Below, piece after piece: positions 45,339 to 54,123 of a stretch of 64,000 bases of DNA. Position 1 is the stretch's first letter. Each line of letters opens with the position of its first letter. Location: assembly GCF_009834565.1 (NCBI RefSeq), contig NZ_CP019428.1, positions 3,162,001 through 3,226,000 of the forward strand, read 5' to 3'. The notes under the pieces are model-generated. The model was given only the letters and a program-made list of their open reading frames with translations. It had not been told where the DNA came from and made no database searches. The translations under genes were made by a program, and so were the position numbers. The DNA comes from Pseudomonas sp. R76 (GTDB lineage Bacteria > Pseudomonadota > Gammaproteobacteria > Pseudomonadales > Pseudomonadaceae).

Positions 45339-47057
45339 ATGCGGTCATTGAAGATCATGTTGTTAGCGTCGGCGTTCAACGGTTTGACCCAGCGGGCCTG
45401 GCTGGATTTACGCCAGTCGGGGCACGCGCCCAGCGTTGTCCTGTTCACCGATGCAGCCTCGGTGTGCCAGCAGATCGAGGATTCAGACGCCGATCTGGTG
45501 ATCTGCCCCTTTCTGAAAGACCGTGTGCCACAGCAACTTTGGAGCAACCCTGAGCGCCCTGTGGTGATTATCCATCCGGGCATCGTCGGCGACCGTGGCG
45601 CCAGCGCGTTGGACTGGGCCATCAGCCAGCAGGTCAGCCGCTGGGGCGTCACGGCCTTGCAGGCGGTGGAGGAAATGGACGCGGGGCCGATCTGGTCGAC
45701 CTGCGAATTCGACATGCCTGCCCAGGTGCGCAAATCCGAGCTGTACAACGGCGCCGTAAGTGACGCCGCCCTCTATTGCATCCGCGACGTGGTGGAAAAG
45801 TTCGCCCGGGGTTTCGTCCCGGTGCCCCTCGATTACACCCAAGCCCACGTCATCGGGCGTTTGCAGCCGAACATGACACAGGCTGACCGCACCTTCAGTT
45901 GGTACGATTGCGCACGCTTCATCAAACGCTGCATCGACGCCGCCGATGGCCAGCCCGGTGTGCTGGCCAGTATCCAGGGCGGGCAGTATTACCTGTACGA
46001 CGCGCACTTGGATGCACGCCACGGCACACCCGGTGAGATCCTCGCGGTGCAGGACGACGCGGTGCTGGTGGCGGCCGGTGATCAGAGCCTGTGGATCGGC
46101 TCGCTCAAACGCAAAGCCCGGCCCGGGGAGGAGACCTTCAAGCTGCCGGCCCGCCACGTGCTGGCGGAAGCACTGGCGGATATTCCCGTGCTGGACAGCT
46201 CGATCGCCAATCAAATGTTCGATGAGCAAGCCTATCAACCGATTCGCTATCGCGAAGCCGGCCATGTCGGTGAACTCACCTTTGAGTTCTACAACGGCGC
46301 CATGAGCACTGAGCAGTGCCAGCGGCTGGTGGCGGCGTTGCGCTGGGCCAAGGCGCGGGACACGCAAGTGCTGGTGATCAAGGGCGGGCGCGGCAGCTTC
46401 TCCAATGGTGTGCACCTCAACGTCATCCAGGCCGCCCCAGTGCCGGGGCTGGAAGCCTGGGCCAACATTCAGGCCATCGACGATGTGTGCCACGAACTGC
46501 TCACGGCCCGGCAACTGGTGATCAGCGGCCTGACCGGCAGCGCCGGCGCCGGTGGTGTAATGCTGGCGCTGGCCGCCGACATCGTATTGGCCCGCGAGGG
46601 CGTGGTACTCAACCCGCATTACAAAACCATGGGCCTGTACGGCTCCGAATACTGGACCTACAGCCTGCCGCGCGCCGTGGGCAGTGAAGTCGCCCATCAA
46701 CTCACCGAAGCCTGCCTGCCGATCAGTGCCTTGCAAGCCGAACAATACGGAATGGTTCAGGGCATCGGCCCCCGTAGCCCACACGAATTCAGCCGCTGGC
46801 TGATGCAGCAGGCCGGCAGCGCGTTAACCGATGAAAAATACGCCGTGGCTCGCGCCCGTAAAGCCACGCTGGAGATTGAACAGGTTGAGCGCTGCCGCGA
46901 AGCCGAGTTGGCGCAGATGCAGTTGGACATGGTGCACAACCGCCAACAGTTCGCCGAGAAGTGCCGTAACTTCGTGCTCAAGCGCAAAACCTGCCAGACT
47001 CCGCAGCGGTTGATGGCGCCGTGGGCGGTGGCGCGTGAGGCAGCGTTGGTTGGTTGA
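45339..47057 (+). CDS. HypX/HoxX-like fusion: formyltransferase plus crotonase domain
   Basis: From ATG 45339 this encodes 572 residues. The N-terminal ~280 residues are formyl-tetrahydrofolate transferase-like (HPGIVGDRGASALDWAIS). The C-terminal part from about residue 300 is an enoyl-CoA hydratase/isomerase fold (NGVHLNVIQAA, SGLTGSAGAGGVMLALAADI, NPHYKTMGLYGSEYWTYSLP). This two-domain layout is that of HypX, which makes the active-site CO of NiFe hydrogenases from formyl-THF under aerobic conditions. No hydrogenase or other hyp gene is in the window, so either the hydrogenase is elsewhere or this copy serves another formyl-group reaction. Confidence 0.85.
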   Translation: MRSLKIMLLASAFNGLTQRAWLDLRQSGHAPSVVLFTDAASVCQQIEDSDADLVICPFLKDRVPQQLWSNPERPVVIIHPGIVGDRGASALDWAISQQVSRWGVTALQAVEEMDAGPIWSTCEFDMPAQVRKSELYNGAVSDAALYCIRDVVEKFARGFVPVPLDYTQAHVIGRLQPNMTQADRTFSWYDCARFIKRCIDAADGQPGVLASIQGGQYYLYDAHLDARHGTPGEILAVQDDAVLVAAGDQSLWIGSLKRKARPGEETFKLPARHVLAEALADIPVLDSSIANQMFDEQAYQPIRYREAGHVGELTFEFYNGAMSTEQCQRLVAALRWAKARDTQVLVIKGGRGSFSNGVHLNVIQAAPVPGLEAWANIQAIDDVCHELLTARQLVISGLTGSAGAGGVMLALAADIVLAREGVVLNPHYKTMGLYGSEYWTYSLPRAVGSEVAHQLTEACLPISALQAEQYGMVQGIGPRSPHEFSRWLMQQAGSALTDEKYAVARARKATLEIEQVERCREAELAQMQLDMVHNRQQFAEKCRNFVLKRKTCQTPQRLMAPWAVAREAALVG

Positions 47058-47139
47058 TAGACTCGATGCGATGAGCAAGGTGGGAGAGGTCTTTAGATAT
47101 ACTTGTGTCACCCGCGAATTGACGAGACTTTGACGATTT

Positions 47140-47874
47140 ATGAAGCCCTATGTGCAAATTACAATCAGGACGAAGTCTGAAACTATCGGCTGGGGGGTTG
47201 GAGAGGCGTTCATTTCGTCATTAGGTCGGGAGGGGGAGTTACTGGTTCCAGAGCAGGTGTCGCACAATGCGGATAAATTCGGAGAGCCTTTCATGGGCGT
47301 GGCCGCGAGTGAGGCGCGCTGGGCATCAAAGGCGTCCATACGGTTTGACGGCGCATTATCGGACTTCTATCTGGACTTTGCCTGGCGCAGAAAAAAGGCG
47401 GTTAAAGGCTGTGGGAGCGTCATCCACACGGCGCGCAATGTCCGGGGGCAGGTGGTGCCTGGCGCAATCACATACCGCTCGGCCAGTAGCAAGAGCGTCG
47501 ATTGGTATTCGCTCTTCAAGGCATGGTGTGAAATTTTTCCTCCTCAACTCGGAATGCTGCACCTGTTCAGTGAACCCGAACTTGGCCCGCATGAGAAATA
47601 TAATAGTTTTCAGATCGGCTCATTCAATTCGGCTTTGAAACCGGACGTGCCCAATATCGGTTGGGCTATGTTCTATGGCGATGAGTTTGCTGAAGAGGTC
47701 GATGTTGAGCGGATTGCTGCGTCAGGCTTTCCCATTGAAAAGCTGAATACTGGGTATCTTGTGAGGGTCACAGAGAATATTCAGGATGTGGCGAGTGACC
47801 TTTCACTGTTCTCAACGCGCCGGGCGGAGCTTAAGAGTTTGTTTCGAGAGAATTTTTTTCTTGATGAACAATGA
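47140..47874 (+). CDS. Hypothetical protein, possible immunity protein (Imm52-like)
   Basis: This encodes 244 residues. It has no signal peptide or membrane helix and many aromatic residues (SDFYLDFAWRRKKAV, DVPNIGWAMFYGDEFAEEVD). The late GW-containing block followed by a gate of charged helices reminds me of the Imm52 group of polymorphic-toxin immunity proteins, but this is from memory and weak. The DNA is AT-richer than its neighbours and uses rarer codons, a sign of transfer. No toxin gene precedes it, so it may be an orphan immunity gene. Confidence 0.5.
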   Translation: MKPYVQITIRTKSETIGWGVGEAFISSLGREGELLVPEQVSHNADKFGEPFMGVAASEARWASKASIRFDGALSDFYLDFAWRRKKAVKGCGSVIHTARNVRGQVVPGAITYRSASSKSVDWYSLFKAWCEIFPPQLGMLHLFSEPELGPHEKYNSFQIGSFNSALKPDVPNIGWAMFYGDEFAEEVDVERIAASGFPIEKLNTGYLVRVTENIQDVASDLSLFSTRRAELKSLFRENFFLDEQ

Positions 47875-47937
47875 GCCATCGATCGATTCTCGCTCAAACA
47901 AAAAATCGCCAGAAGGCATCAGTGCAGGAACAGTGCT

Positions 47938-48411
47938 ATGAAAATAATCAGGACAACAGACCCTGTCAGGTCTCCCAAATACGAGCGCTGGAAGTCCCAA
48001 TGGAAGGATCAATCCGAGTTGGTTGAGTCTTGTTTTATTAGTGATGTTGTACATCCTGAAGATGTCCTGGTGTTTTCCACCGTGTTGTTTCCAGACTTTG
48101 TTGTTTACGAGTCGGGCGTGTTTCTGGAAAGCGGATTCACTGTTGAAGCATTCTCTAGTTGGATGCAGTCTTGTAATAGTGATGTGGTGGCGGTAGAGAA
48201 GGTTTTGAATCATGTGCACCTGTATGATGTTTTTGCAGGCTGCAGCGATAGAGTGGATGAAGCTGTTTATGAACAACTATGCAACCTTATTGCTCAGTCA
48301 TGGAGGATGGTGTTGCTGAGTAAGTTTCCAGAGAAGAAATTTTGTGTGCAGGCGATAGTGTCTGATCAGGAATACGGCCCGGTGGTTACTTTTTCTCAGG
48401 TGAGAGAGTAG
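47938..48411 (+). CDS. Hypothetical protein, AT-rich orphan
   Basis: This encodes 157 residues of cytosolic-looking sequence rich in Asp, Glu, Val and aromatic residues (PEDVLVFSTVLFPDFVVYES, GFTVEAFSSWMQSC). It is clearly AT-richer than the surrounding Pseudomonas genes. It lies 63 bases after the possible immunity gene and may be co-transcribed with it. Size and acidity would suit another immunity protein, but I recognise no family. Confidence 0.5.
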   Translation: MKIIRTTDPVRSPKYERWKSQWKDQSELVESCFISDVVHPEDVLVFSTVLFPDFVVYESGVFLESGFTVEAFSSWMQSCNSDVVAVEKVLNHVHLYDVFAGCSDRVDEAVYEQLCNLIAQSWRMVLLSKFPEKKFCVQAIVSDQEYGPVVTFSQVRE

Positions 48412-48632
48412 GTCTTAAAGCGATCTTCCCATCTGTCATTTTTGTACCCTGGGAGGGATCGCAGATCGCAGTAAAAAGTACACGAACTTGAAGTGGTTTT
48501 TCGCTGTTCTGATAAAACGCTGATCGAGGATTTCCTGAAAGGGTAGAGGCAAATTGTGGCCGGCTGATTTTTCAAAGGCAAATGTTTACGCCCATGCAGA
48601 GCGTGGCAACGATCGCGTAAGTGAGGTAGGTA

Positions 48633-49040
48633 ATGAGCAGTGATCGGGATGCGTTGGAGAAAATCCTAGGCGGCACCATCGAGCAGCGCGGGCAGCGTGC
48701 CGTACCCGGCTTGAACCCTGTTGAGGGCGTAGAGTTTGTTTACTACCAAGATGATGGAATGAGTAAGGCAAAGAAGCAGTTCAACGCCCTCCTGGACTCG
48801 GCAGGTGAGATAAGGGCCACCCGCGGTGGGGTTGTTTCTGACAGCTGTAAAATTCATCTGCCGGAGGGGCTTCAGTTCCATGCCCTCTCTTACCATGGTG
48901 ATATAGAGGGGTGGCGGGAGGCAGTTGAGGCTGGAGCAAAAGCCCGTGGATTGCTCCTTGCCCGAATTGACGGTGATCAGTTTGTTGTGTCCGACGGGCG
49001 CTCGATTGCTCTTTCAGGTTGCAAGGTGGAATTCCCTTGA
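48633..49040 (+). CDS. Hypothetical protein
   Basis: This encodes 135 residues, with GTGAGGTAGGT upstream of the ATG. It reads as a soluble alpha/beta protein (VEFVYYQDDGMSKAKKQFNA, ARGLLLARIDGDQFVVSDGR). No known motif is seen. Directly downstream the DNA becomes repetitive and decayed, including a stretch resembling the common Pseudomonas intergenic repeat based on GTTCCCACGC. It is possibly the last intact gene before the decayed zone. Confidence 0.5.
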   Translation: MSSDRDALEKILGGTIEQRGQRAVPGLNPVEGVEFVYYQDDGMSKAKKQFNALLDSAGEIRATRGGVVSDSCKIHLPEGLQFHALSYHGDIEGWREAVEAGAKARGLLLARIDGDQFVVSDGRSIALSGCKVEFP

Positions 49041-50152
49041 GCCTGATTATGTGTTGAGGCGCGGTGCTTGGGGTGGGCGCGTTGCAGCGGGCGCTCTGCG
49101 TCGGCTTCTTGAGGCGCAGAGCTCGATGGGCTGCGTTCCCACGCTGGAGGGTTGGCAATGACGACTAAAGACTGTCCGGATCCCCAAAAAACATTTTGAC
49201 TTGGCTCTAGAACAGTAGATTCAGCTTGAAAAAATCGAATTATGCCCCCAGTTATGCCCCCAATTGCGCCGAGTGTATAAGCAATCGCGAATGGCGATTT
49301 CTGACGCGGATCTGGATGGTAGTGGCTGGTATTCAGTGCGCCTCGGTATACTGATTGAGTGACCCGAATGTGGCAAATCCGTGGTCGTATGGAAGAGGAT
49401 ATGGGGAATAAGTCGATAGCCTTGATCGGAGTTGTCAGGTCTGGCTATCAGCACCCATCCTGAAATTGATTCGCGAGATGCTTGTGTTCTGTGTGATGTT
49501 GCAAGGGCACTGGTTGGTAGATCATGAACCGGCTCCACAGGCCCTGCGCTCTCTGATTGCGAAAGACGAGAGTCAGCATAATGGATTGACGCCCATCGCA
49601 TAGCAGGTGCTCCAGCTCACCATGAAGCTGCCCTGCTAATGCAGAGGGCCCCCGCAGATGGCGTATTGGACTCCGAGAAGGTCTCAGGTGTGTTCTTTGG
49701 TGGCCCGGGTCTTGAGTTGATTGCACGAGAGGTCATCCAGCCGACTTTACTGGCGCGCCCTAGCCAATAACCTTCGACCTTCGACCATAGGTCATGGGCC
49801 GTTGGATTCGCTATCACCGTTTCCAATCCTGGTGCGGATGGGTCATTCCAATGACCAAGCCGGAGCATCTATTATCGGGTAATCGCCAATCACTCGGTCG
49901 AGGATTAACCAGGGCAATGTTGGTCCATACTGGCAGGTTCCGTCTAGTTCAACCTCGCAGCCGTGGCGAATGCCAAGCCAAGAAACATATCTTGATTAAA
50001 TCGGCGAGCGGCTGACCAGCCCCCAAAGCCGTCATACACCCGCATTTTCACCCGAGTGGCGCTGCGGTTAGCCAACAGATAAGCAAAGTGCGGCTGCGCC
50101 GCATCGCGCACCGCAATCACTCGGGCCAATGCTGTTTCAGTGATGCACGCAT
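49041..50152. other. Decayed, mostly non-coding DNA
   Basis: About 1.1 kb without a convincing intact gene. Visible are a tandem pair of TATGCCCCCA-type units near 49240, short frames without ribosome-binding sites on both strands, and at the right end a degenerate IS66 tnpB (see next entry). The tandem pair gives WGHNWGH in one frame, a pattern I associate with integrase-flanking DNA but cannot prove. It looks like an old insertion-deletion scar between the orphan genes and the defence-like block. Confidence 0.55.
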
Positions 50153-50165
50153 GTCCATGGGCTCG
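49930..50165 (-). pseudogene. Degenerate IS66-family tnpB remnant
   Basis: Read on the minus strand, the sequence matches the tnpB of the IS66 element at 60628-60963 across frameshifts: EPMDMRA, then TETALARVIAVRDAAQPHFA, YLLANRSATRVKMRVYDGFG, then GCEVELDG in another frame. At least two frame changes and an internal stop make it non-functional. It ends 5 bases from the stop codon of the DUF4365-like gene, so the defence-like block is bordered on this side too by IS66 DNA. Confidence 0.8.
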
Positions 50166-50169
50166 GTGG

Positions 50170-51726
50170 TTAGTTTGCATTCCGCAGGGGCACCGTTGTG
50201 ATGTTCCTTGGATCGATGAGCAATTTCAGACCGGAGGCGTTCGCTTGGTCGAGCCCATATTCTTCCAAGTCATCGACCTTCGGTCGAACATCAAGGGCCT
50301 CGAAGCGGGTGGATCGATATTGCCAGTCAGGATCTTCGGTCTTTACAAAGAACACCTTCGCGCTGAAAGCGATGCTGGTATCGGCAAATGACGCGATGTT
50401 GAAATACAACCCTTCTGCAGGGGGAAATGCCTCTTCAATTTCTATAGCTTGGAATTCAAAGCGCGCGTCGGGCTGCGGGTTTAGCAGGATGTCCACGGCC
50501 ATCCGTGCTTTATTCGCCTCCCAGAAAGCATCGAGCGTCAAACTAGCAGTGGAGCGCATGCCAGCGTTTGTTAGAAGACGCAACCACCCCTCCGCGAATG
50601 TGGAAATGAGCGGCAGTTCTTCGATGTACGGCCCTGTGACCGGTTGATCGACATGCAACGTGATCGCGGGAATCTTTGGGTTTCCGGTAATCGTCAAGGT
50701 CGCGCGACCAGATGACATGAGCGTGAGCGCGCGAAGTAGCTCTGCCCATTTCTCCAAGGTTTGCTGCATATCATCGATCGAGCCGATGCTTTCAAGTTTC
50801 ACTCCCGTTGGAGTCAGACGGATGATCATTTCTGCGGAGCGGATCAGAAGCTCCGGTCCATGAAGTTCTGAAAGCGGCGGTCCGATAAACATTTCAGCGT
50901 CGAACCGTGCAGCTTGTCCGAAGCCTAGGCCACGTATCGAAATCTCGCAGAAACCCAGGGCAGGAGGCGTAAGATAAAGCGACTCGATGTCGTCAAAAAG
51001 TGTGCCTTGATAGGGAAGGCGTATGCCAAAACGGCTATCGAACACTTGGAGATGGCGCGGTTTTAACGGCGCAAGGCCGAGTAGGATATTGCTGAAATGC
51101 TCCGGACCTTCGATTTGTATAATGGCTTCTGCCTCGTACCGGCCATTCTCATAACCGAGTTTGACAAGCTGCCGCTGCTTCCCGATTGTGTAGGCGCTAG
51201 GATTTTGCCCACACGCGTCACTCAGCGCGGCCAACAAGCCCCCGGGTGTCGGTTTGAAACGTAATCCAATTTTTTCGTAGTCGTAGCTGATATCGGTGTG
51301 GTTGATGTCATGCGCCTTACGAGCCTCCGCGAGCCTCAACCGTTTAAGAATGCGTGCGAGCTCTTTCCCTATAAGATGGACGAGATACGCGGTGTGGACT
51401 TCGCCGTCACTGCTCAGGCAAAACACGATGATGAGGGCGGGCCGAGGATCCTTGGCCAAGCGTTCAATGGCCGAAAGGCTTAGACGGATACGGTTCCCGG
51501 TGCGGCCGAGCGTTGATTTCAACTGAACCCGAGCAGCATTGGTTAGACGTTGATCGAGAGGCAACGACGGTTGCCCGGCCAGCGCCATCGGGAATTCGAC
51601 GATAAAGTCCCAACCCATGACGTCGATGGCGCTCTTATTGCAGCAGAGAGCAGCGCGTTCGCAGAGCAATTCGAACTGTCGCTCCCCAATGCGGCCGATG
51701 CGATCGGATTCTAGTTCGTTTGCCAT
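50170..51726 (-). CDS. DUF4365-like PD-(D/E)xK nuclease-fold protein, large
   Basis: This encodes 518 residues. The N-terminal ~150 residues resemble DUF4365: GERQFELLCERAALCC with Glu15, then GWDFIVEFP with Asp40 (and Glu44), then ARVQLKST with Gln68 and Lys70. This is the E...D...QxK layout of restriction-endonuclease-like folds seen in many defence proteins. The remaining ~360 residues are beta-rich with no family I can name (for example LSELHGPELLIRSAEMIIRL). It is the third intact gene of a minus-strand run, starting 22 bases after the TIGR02391-like gene. A role in DNA cleavage during phage defence is inference from fold and context. Confidence 0.65.
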   Translation of the reverse strand: MANELESDRIGRIGERQFELLCERAALCCNKSAIDVMGWDFIVEFPMALAGQPSLPLDQRLTNAARVQLKSTLGRTGNRIRLSLSAIERLAKDPRPALIIVFCLSSDGEVHTAYLVHLIGKELARILKRLRLAEARKAHDINHTDISYDYEKIGLRFKPTPGGLLAALSDACGQNPSAYTIGKQRQLVKLGYENGRYEAEAIIQIEGPEHFSNILLGLAPLKPRHLQVFDSRFGIRLPYQGTLFDDIESLYLTPPALGFCEISIRGLGFGQAARFDAEMFIGPPLSELHGPELLIRSAEMIIRLTPTGVKLESIGSIDDMQQTLEKWAELLRALTLMSSGRATLTITGNPKIPAITLHVDQPVTGPYIEELPLISTFAEGWLRLLTNAGMRSTASLTLDAFWEANKARMAVDILLNPQPDARFEFQAIEIEEAFPPAEGLYFNIASFADTSIAFSAKVFFVKTEDPDWQYRSTRFEALDVRPKVDDLEEYGLDQANASGLKLLIDPRNITTVPLRNAN

Positions 51727-51748
51727 TAGCTCTCGATACCTCTAATGA

Positions 51749-52552
51749 TCATGCGCGTGATAGCACTTGCGCCATGTCTAAGCGTCGATGAATCAGAGAA
51801 ACGATCGACATCAGGTCTTGTGCGTCTTCTTTGGTCATCGCCCAATGTATTCGGGCCTCATGCGCGGTCGGATTGCGAAACATGCCGAATGTACCGCGGA
51901 CAAGATTGGCAAACCCACTCTGCTCGCTACGTTCGCTAGCCGTCGACAGCGCGTTGATAGCCATGAGAGGGGGATTGCCAGAGAGAGCACGATCCACCAG
52001 AGCAGATCCGTCATCGGCTATTCCGGTGCGGTTACGCATCTTGTCAGCAACACTTTTGACAGCTTCTTGCGCCGCATGAAAGTAGTTGTCAACGAGAAGT
52101 TCGGCGCGGCAGAATTTCAAGACATCTGGGTGAACCCCTCGCCCTTCAAGGTCCGCGCGCAAGTCGCGAGCCCTCTGCAGAGCTTCTGGCAAGGTCTTGG
52201 CTACATCCGCCGACTTCAGCTCGCCGGCCTCATCGACCACAAGCCCGGCGAACACAAGCGCCTGGTTCAGGCGAGCCCTCATTGGCTCGTAGCGGTTAGG
52301 CTCGTGAATGTAGCGAGCGGGCTTCATGGCGCGCCGAATGAACTCGAGGATGTTGGTACGGTTTCGTTTGGTGTTCTGGCATTCTGCAAAAGCGTTGTAG
52401 ATACGTACGCGCTTCGTCATAGGTCCGGGATCGGCAATCTTGCACGAGGCCAGCAGGTGCTCGATCTCAGGTCCGCTCAGACCCTCTGTGGTATCGCCAA
52501 GCGCGCGGGCGATCGCATCTAACTGATCTTGCGAGAAAAAAGCCATGGGCAT
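51749..52552 (-). CDS. TIGR02391/Ymh-like protein with HEPN-type motif
   Basis: This encodes 267 residues from ATG 52552, which overlaps the upstream stop by one base (TGATG), so translation is coupled. The C-terminal region VRGTFGMFRNPTAHEARI then LMSIVSLIHRRLDMAQ is characteristic of the TIGR02391 (Ymh) family found in phages and defence islands. It contains Arg226-x4-His231, the HEPN ribonuclease signature. The N-terminal ~60 residues form a helical domain (LDAIARALGDTTEGLSGPEI). HEPN proteins in abortive-infection systems often cleave RNA when released by a sensor. That function is inferred, not shown. Confidence 0.7.
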   Translation of the reverse strand: MPMAFFSQDQLDAIARALGDTTEGLSGPEIEHLLASCKIADPGPMTKRVRIYNAFAECQNTKRNRTNILEFIRRAMKPARYIHEPNRYEPMRARLNQALVFAGLVVDEAGELKSADVAKTLPEALQRARDLRADLEGRGVHPDVLKFCRAELLVDNYFHAAQEAVKSVADKMRNRTGIADDGSALVDRALSGNPPLMAINALSTASERSEQSGFANLVRGTFGMFRNPTAHEARIHWAMTKEDAQDLMSIVSLIHRRLDMAQVLSRA

Positions 52553-53367
52553 CACCGGCCGTTTGATAGGCGGCGCAAGAAAGTCCTCGCCGTAATGAGC
52601 ACTACATGTAATCGGAAGGTGCTGTGATCCTCGTCGGAAAGGCCCGGATGGGAGCCTTCCGAGTGGAGCATCTTGAAGAGACCGTTGATGTAGTTCTTTC
52701 CATCCTGCGTCCATTCGTTACGGTCCACAGCAAGAAAGCCGATCTCCGCAAGGAGTGCGCGCCGGTTCTCAGAGCTTGGGCGCTGGGCCGCCTCTAGCGG
52801 CCGGATATTACGGGCTATCTCGTCCAACAGGCTTTCGAAGAACGTCCGAAGCTGGCTATTGCAAGCCGCCCAGTCGCCGCGTGTGTGGGCTTCAATCGCC
52901 TGGTCAATATGACCGAGAGGAATAACGAACCCGAAAAATTTCAGGAGGCGGTGGACCTCGTCGTCGGTTTCAGGAAGTAGGACCTCGCCGGGCAGAGCGG
53001 CGCGAATGGAGGCGTTGAGCCCATTGTCATCAAAGACGAGCACATAGCCGTCCCGCGTCAAGCTCCGCGCGAAAGCTGCATGCAAGGATTGAGTTTGATC
53101 CTGTTGCTCCAGCTGCGCGGCCTGTCGAATTACGGCCTCACCCAAGCTCATGGTGCCATCAAGCGTCTGAACTACGGTCCCGGCGCGTTGCACCACGATG
53201 CGGCCGAGGAGATCGCATTTCTTGGCCACGCTAAGGCTAGTGCTTGACGTGATTTCATCCTCGAGGCCAAGCCGCAGCACAACCTGATTAAAGCGTGCCT
53301 GCGTGTTCTGCTCTAGCAATTCGACTGCAGCAATGAGTGTAGGTCGAGTAAAAGGCATGGATCGCAT
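52552..53367 (-). CDS. Abi-like protein of unknown function
   Basis: This encodes 271 residues. The N-terminal ~110 residues are helical and include QARFNQVVLRLGLEDEI. The C-terminal ~100 residues (SQLRTFFESLLDEIARNI, then LHSEGSHPGLSDEDHSTFRL and ITARTFLRRL) resemble the C-terminal domain of abortive-infection-like proteins, as I remember them. Start could be ATG 53367 or 53358; neither has a strong ribosome-binding site. It overlaps the next gene and follows the truncated ATPase stub by 72 bases, so it was probably the second gene of a four-gene operon. Function unknown. Confidence 0.6.
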   Translation of the reverse strand: MRSMPFTRPTLIAAVELLEQNTQARFNQVVLRLGLEDEITSSTSLSVAKKCDLLGRIVVQRAGTVVQTLDGTMSLGEAVIRQAAQLEQQDQTQSLHAAFARSLTRDGYVLVFDDNGLNASIRAALPGEVLLPETDDEVHRLLKFFGFVIPLGHIDQAIEAHTRGDWAACNSQLRTFFESLLDEIARNIRPLEAAQRPSSENRRALLAEIGFLAVDRNEWTQDGKNYINGLFKMLHSEGSHPGLSDEDHSTFRLHVVLITARTFLRRLSNGR

Positions 53368-53439
53368 AGGGTATGCTCACATTCGCATCAGTACTTCTAA
53401 TCGGGTACCAAAGATGGGCAGGGCACAGGCATCGCATCG

Positions 53440-53663
53440 TTAGCGTCCAGCCCGTAGATCGAGGTGATCAAGTTCTTCTAAGGTGTGAACTACTGACTCC
53501 ACAAGCTCTGCATCAAAATCATCGCGGTCAGCTTCTTCGTGCGTTCCTTTGTTAAGGTAGGTCCACACTAGGTTAGTGGCTGGGATTCCCAAAATGCGAT
53601 CATAGGCGGTCAACAGGGGGCCTTTGTTGGCATGGTTGAATGTTTGTGCATCCCGTAACTTCT
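53440..53663 (-). pseudogene. C-terminal stub of an AAA-type ATPase, cut by IS66
   Basis: Only about 73 residues of host coding sequence remain: from KLRDAQTFNHANKGPLLTAY through ATNLVWTYLNKGTHEEADRD to a terminal LEELDHLDLRAGR. The block with VWTYLNKGTHEE is typical of the extreme C-terminus of AAA/SMC-like ATPases in defence operons, from memory. The frame runs on into the IS66 left end at 53664 without the rest of the gene. The missing N-terminal part, with Walker motifs, is not found on the other side of the IS, where a TetR gene lies instead. So the sequence was lost, not merely interrupted. Confidence 0.65.
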
Positions 53664-53733
53664 GTAACCGTCCGGCCAGCACCCTCTCCTGACAGCCCTC
53701 CAAATTAGCCAAAATAGTGGACACCATTTTTTA

Positions 53734-54123
53734 GTGGACACTATCTTGGATAACGTTGCCCCCGCTCGTCGAACCGGCCGCCGCCCCAACTTCTCGCTGG
53801 CGTTCAAACGCCAAGTCGTCGAGGCGACCCTCCAGCCTGGCGCCTCCGTGTCGTTGATCGCTCGTGAACATGACGTCAATGCCAACCTAGTGTTTCGCTG
53901 GCGGCATCAATATCAGGAGGGGTTATTCGGCACCGTCAGCCAGAGCGCAACGCTTTTGCCCGTCCGGGTGATTGAGGCGCCAATCGATCTGCCACACGTC
54001 GTCCAGCCACAGGCGGAGTGTCATTCCGAGATCGCAGTTGAGGTTGGAAAAGCCAGGCTGCGTATCACGGGCGCACCCGATCCGCAGACGCTGCAATTCG
54101 TCTTGCAGCAGTTGCTGCGATGA
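53734..54123 (+). CDS. tnpA: IS66 accessory protein TnpA
   Basis: This encodes 129 residues beginning at GTG (GTGGACACTATC). The helix-turn-helix region RRPNFSLAFKRQVVEATL then VSLIAREHDVNANLVFRWRH is the Tnp_1/InsG type. It is required with TnpB for IS66 transposition. Its last codons overlap the TnpB start (ATGA), so translation is coupled. Confidence 0.92.
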   Translation: MDTILDNVAPARRTGRRPNFSLAFKRQVVEATLQPGASVSLIAREHDVNANLVFRWRHQYQEGLFGTVSQSATLLPVRVIEAPIDLPHVVQPQAECHSEIAVEVGKARLRITGAPDPQTLQFVLQQLLR

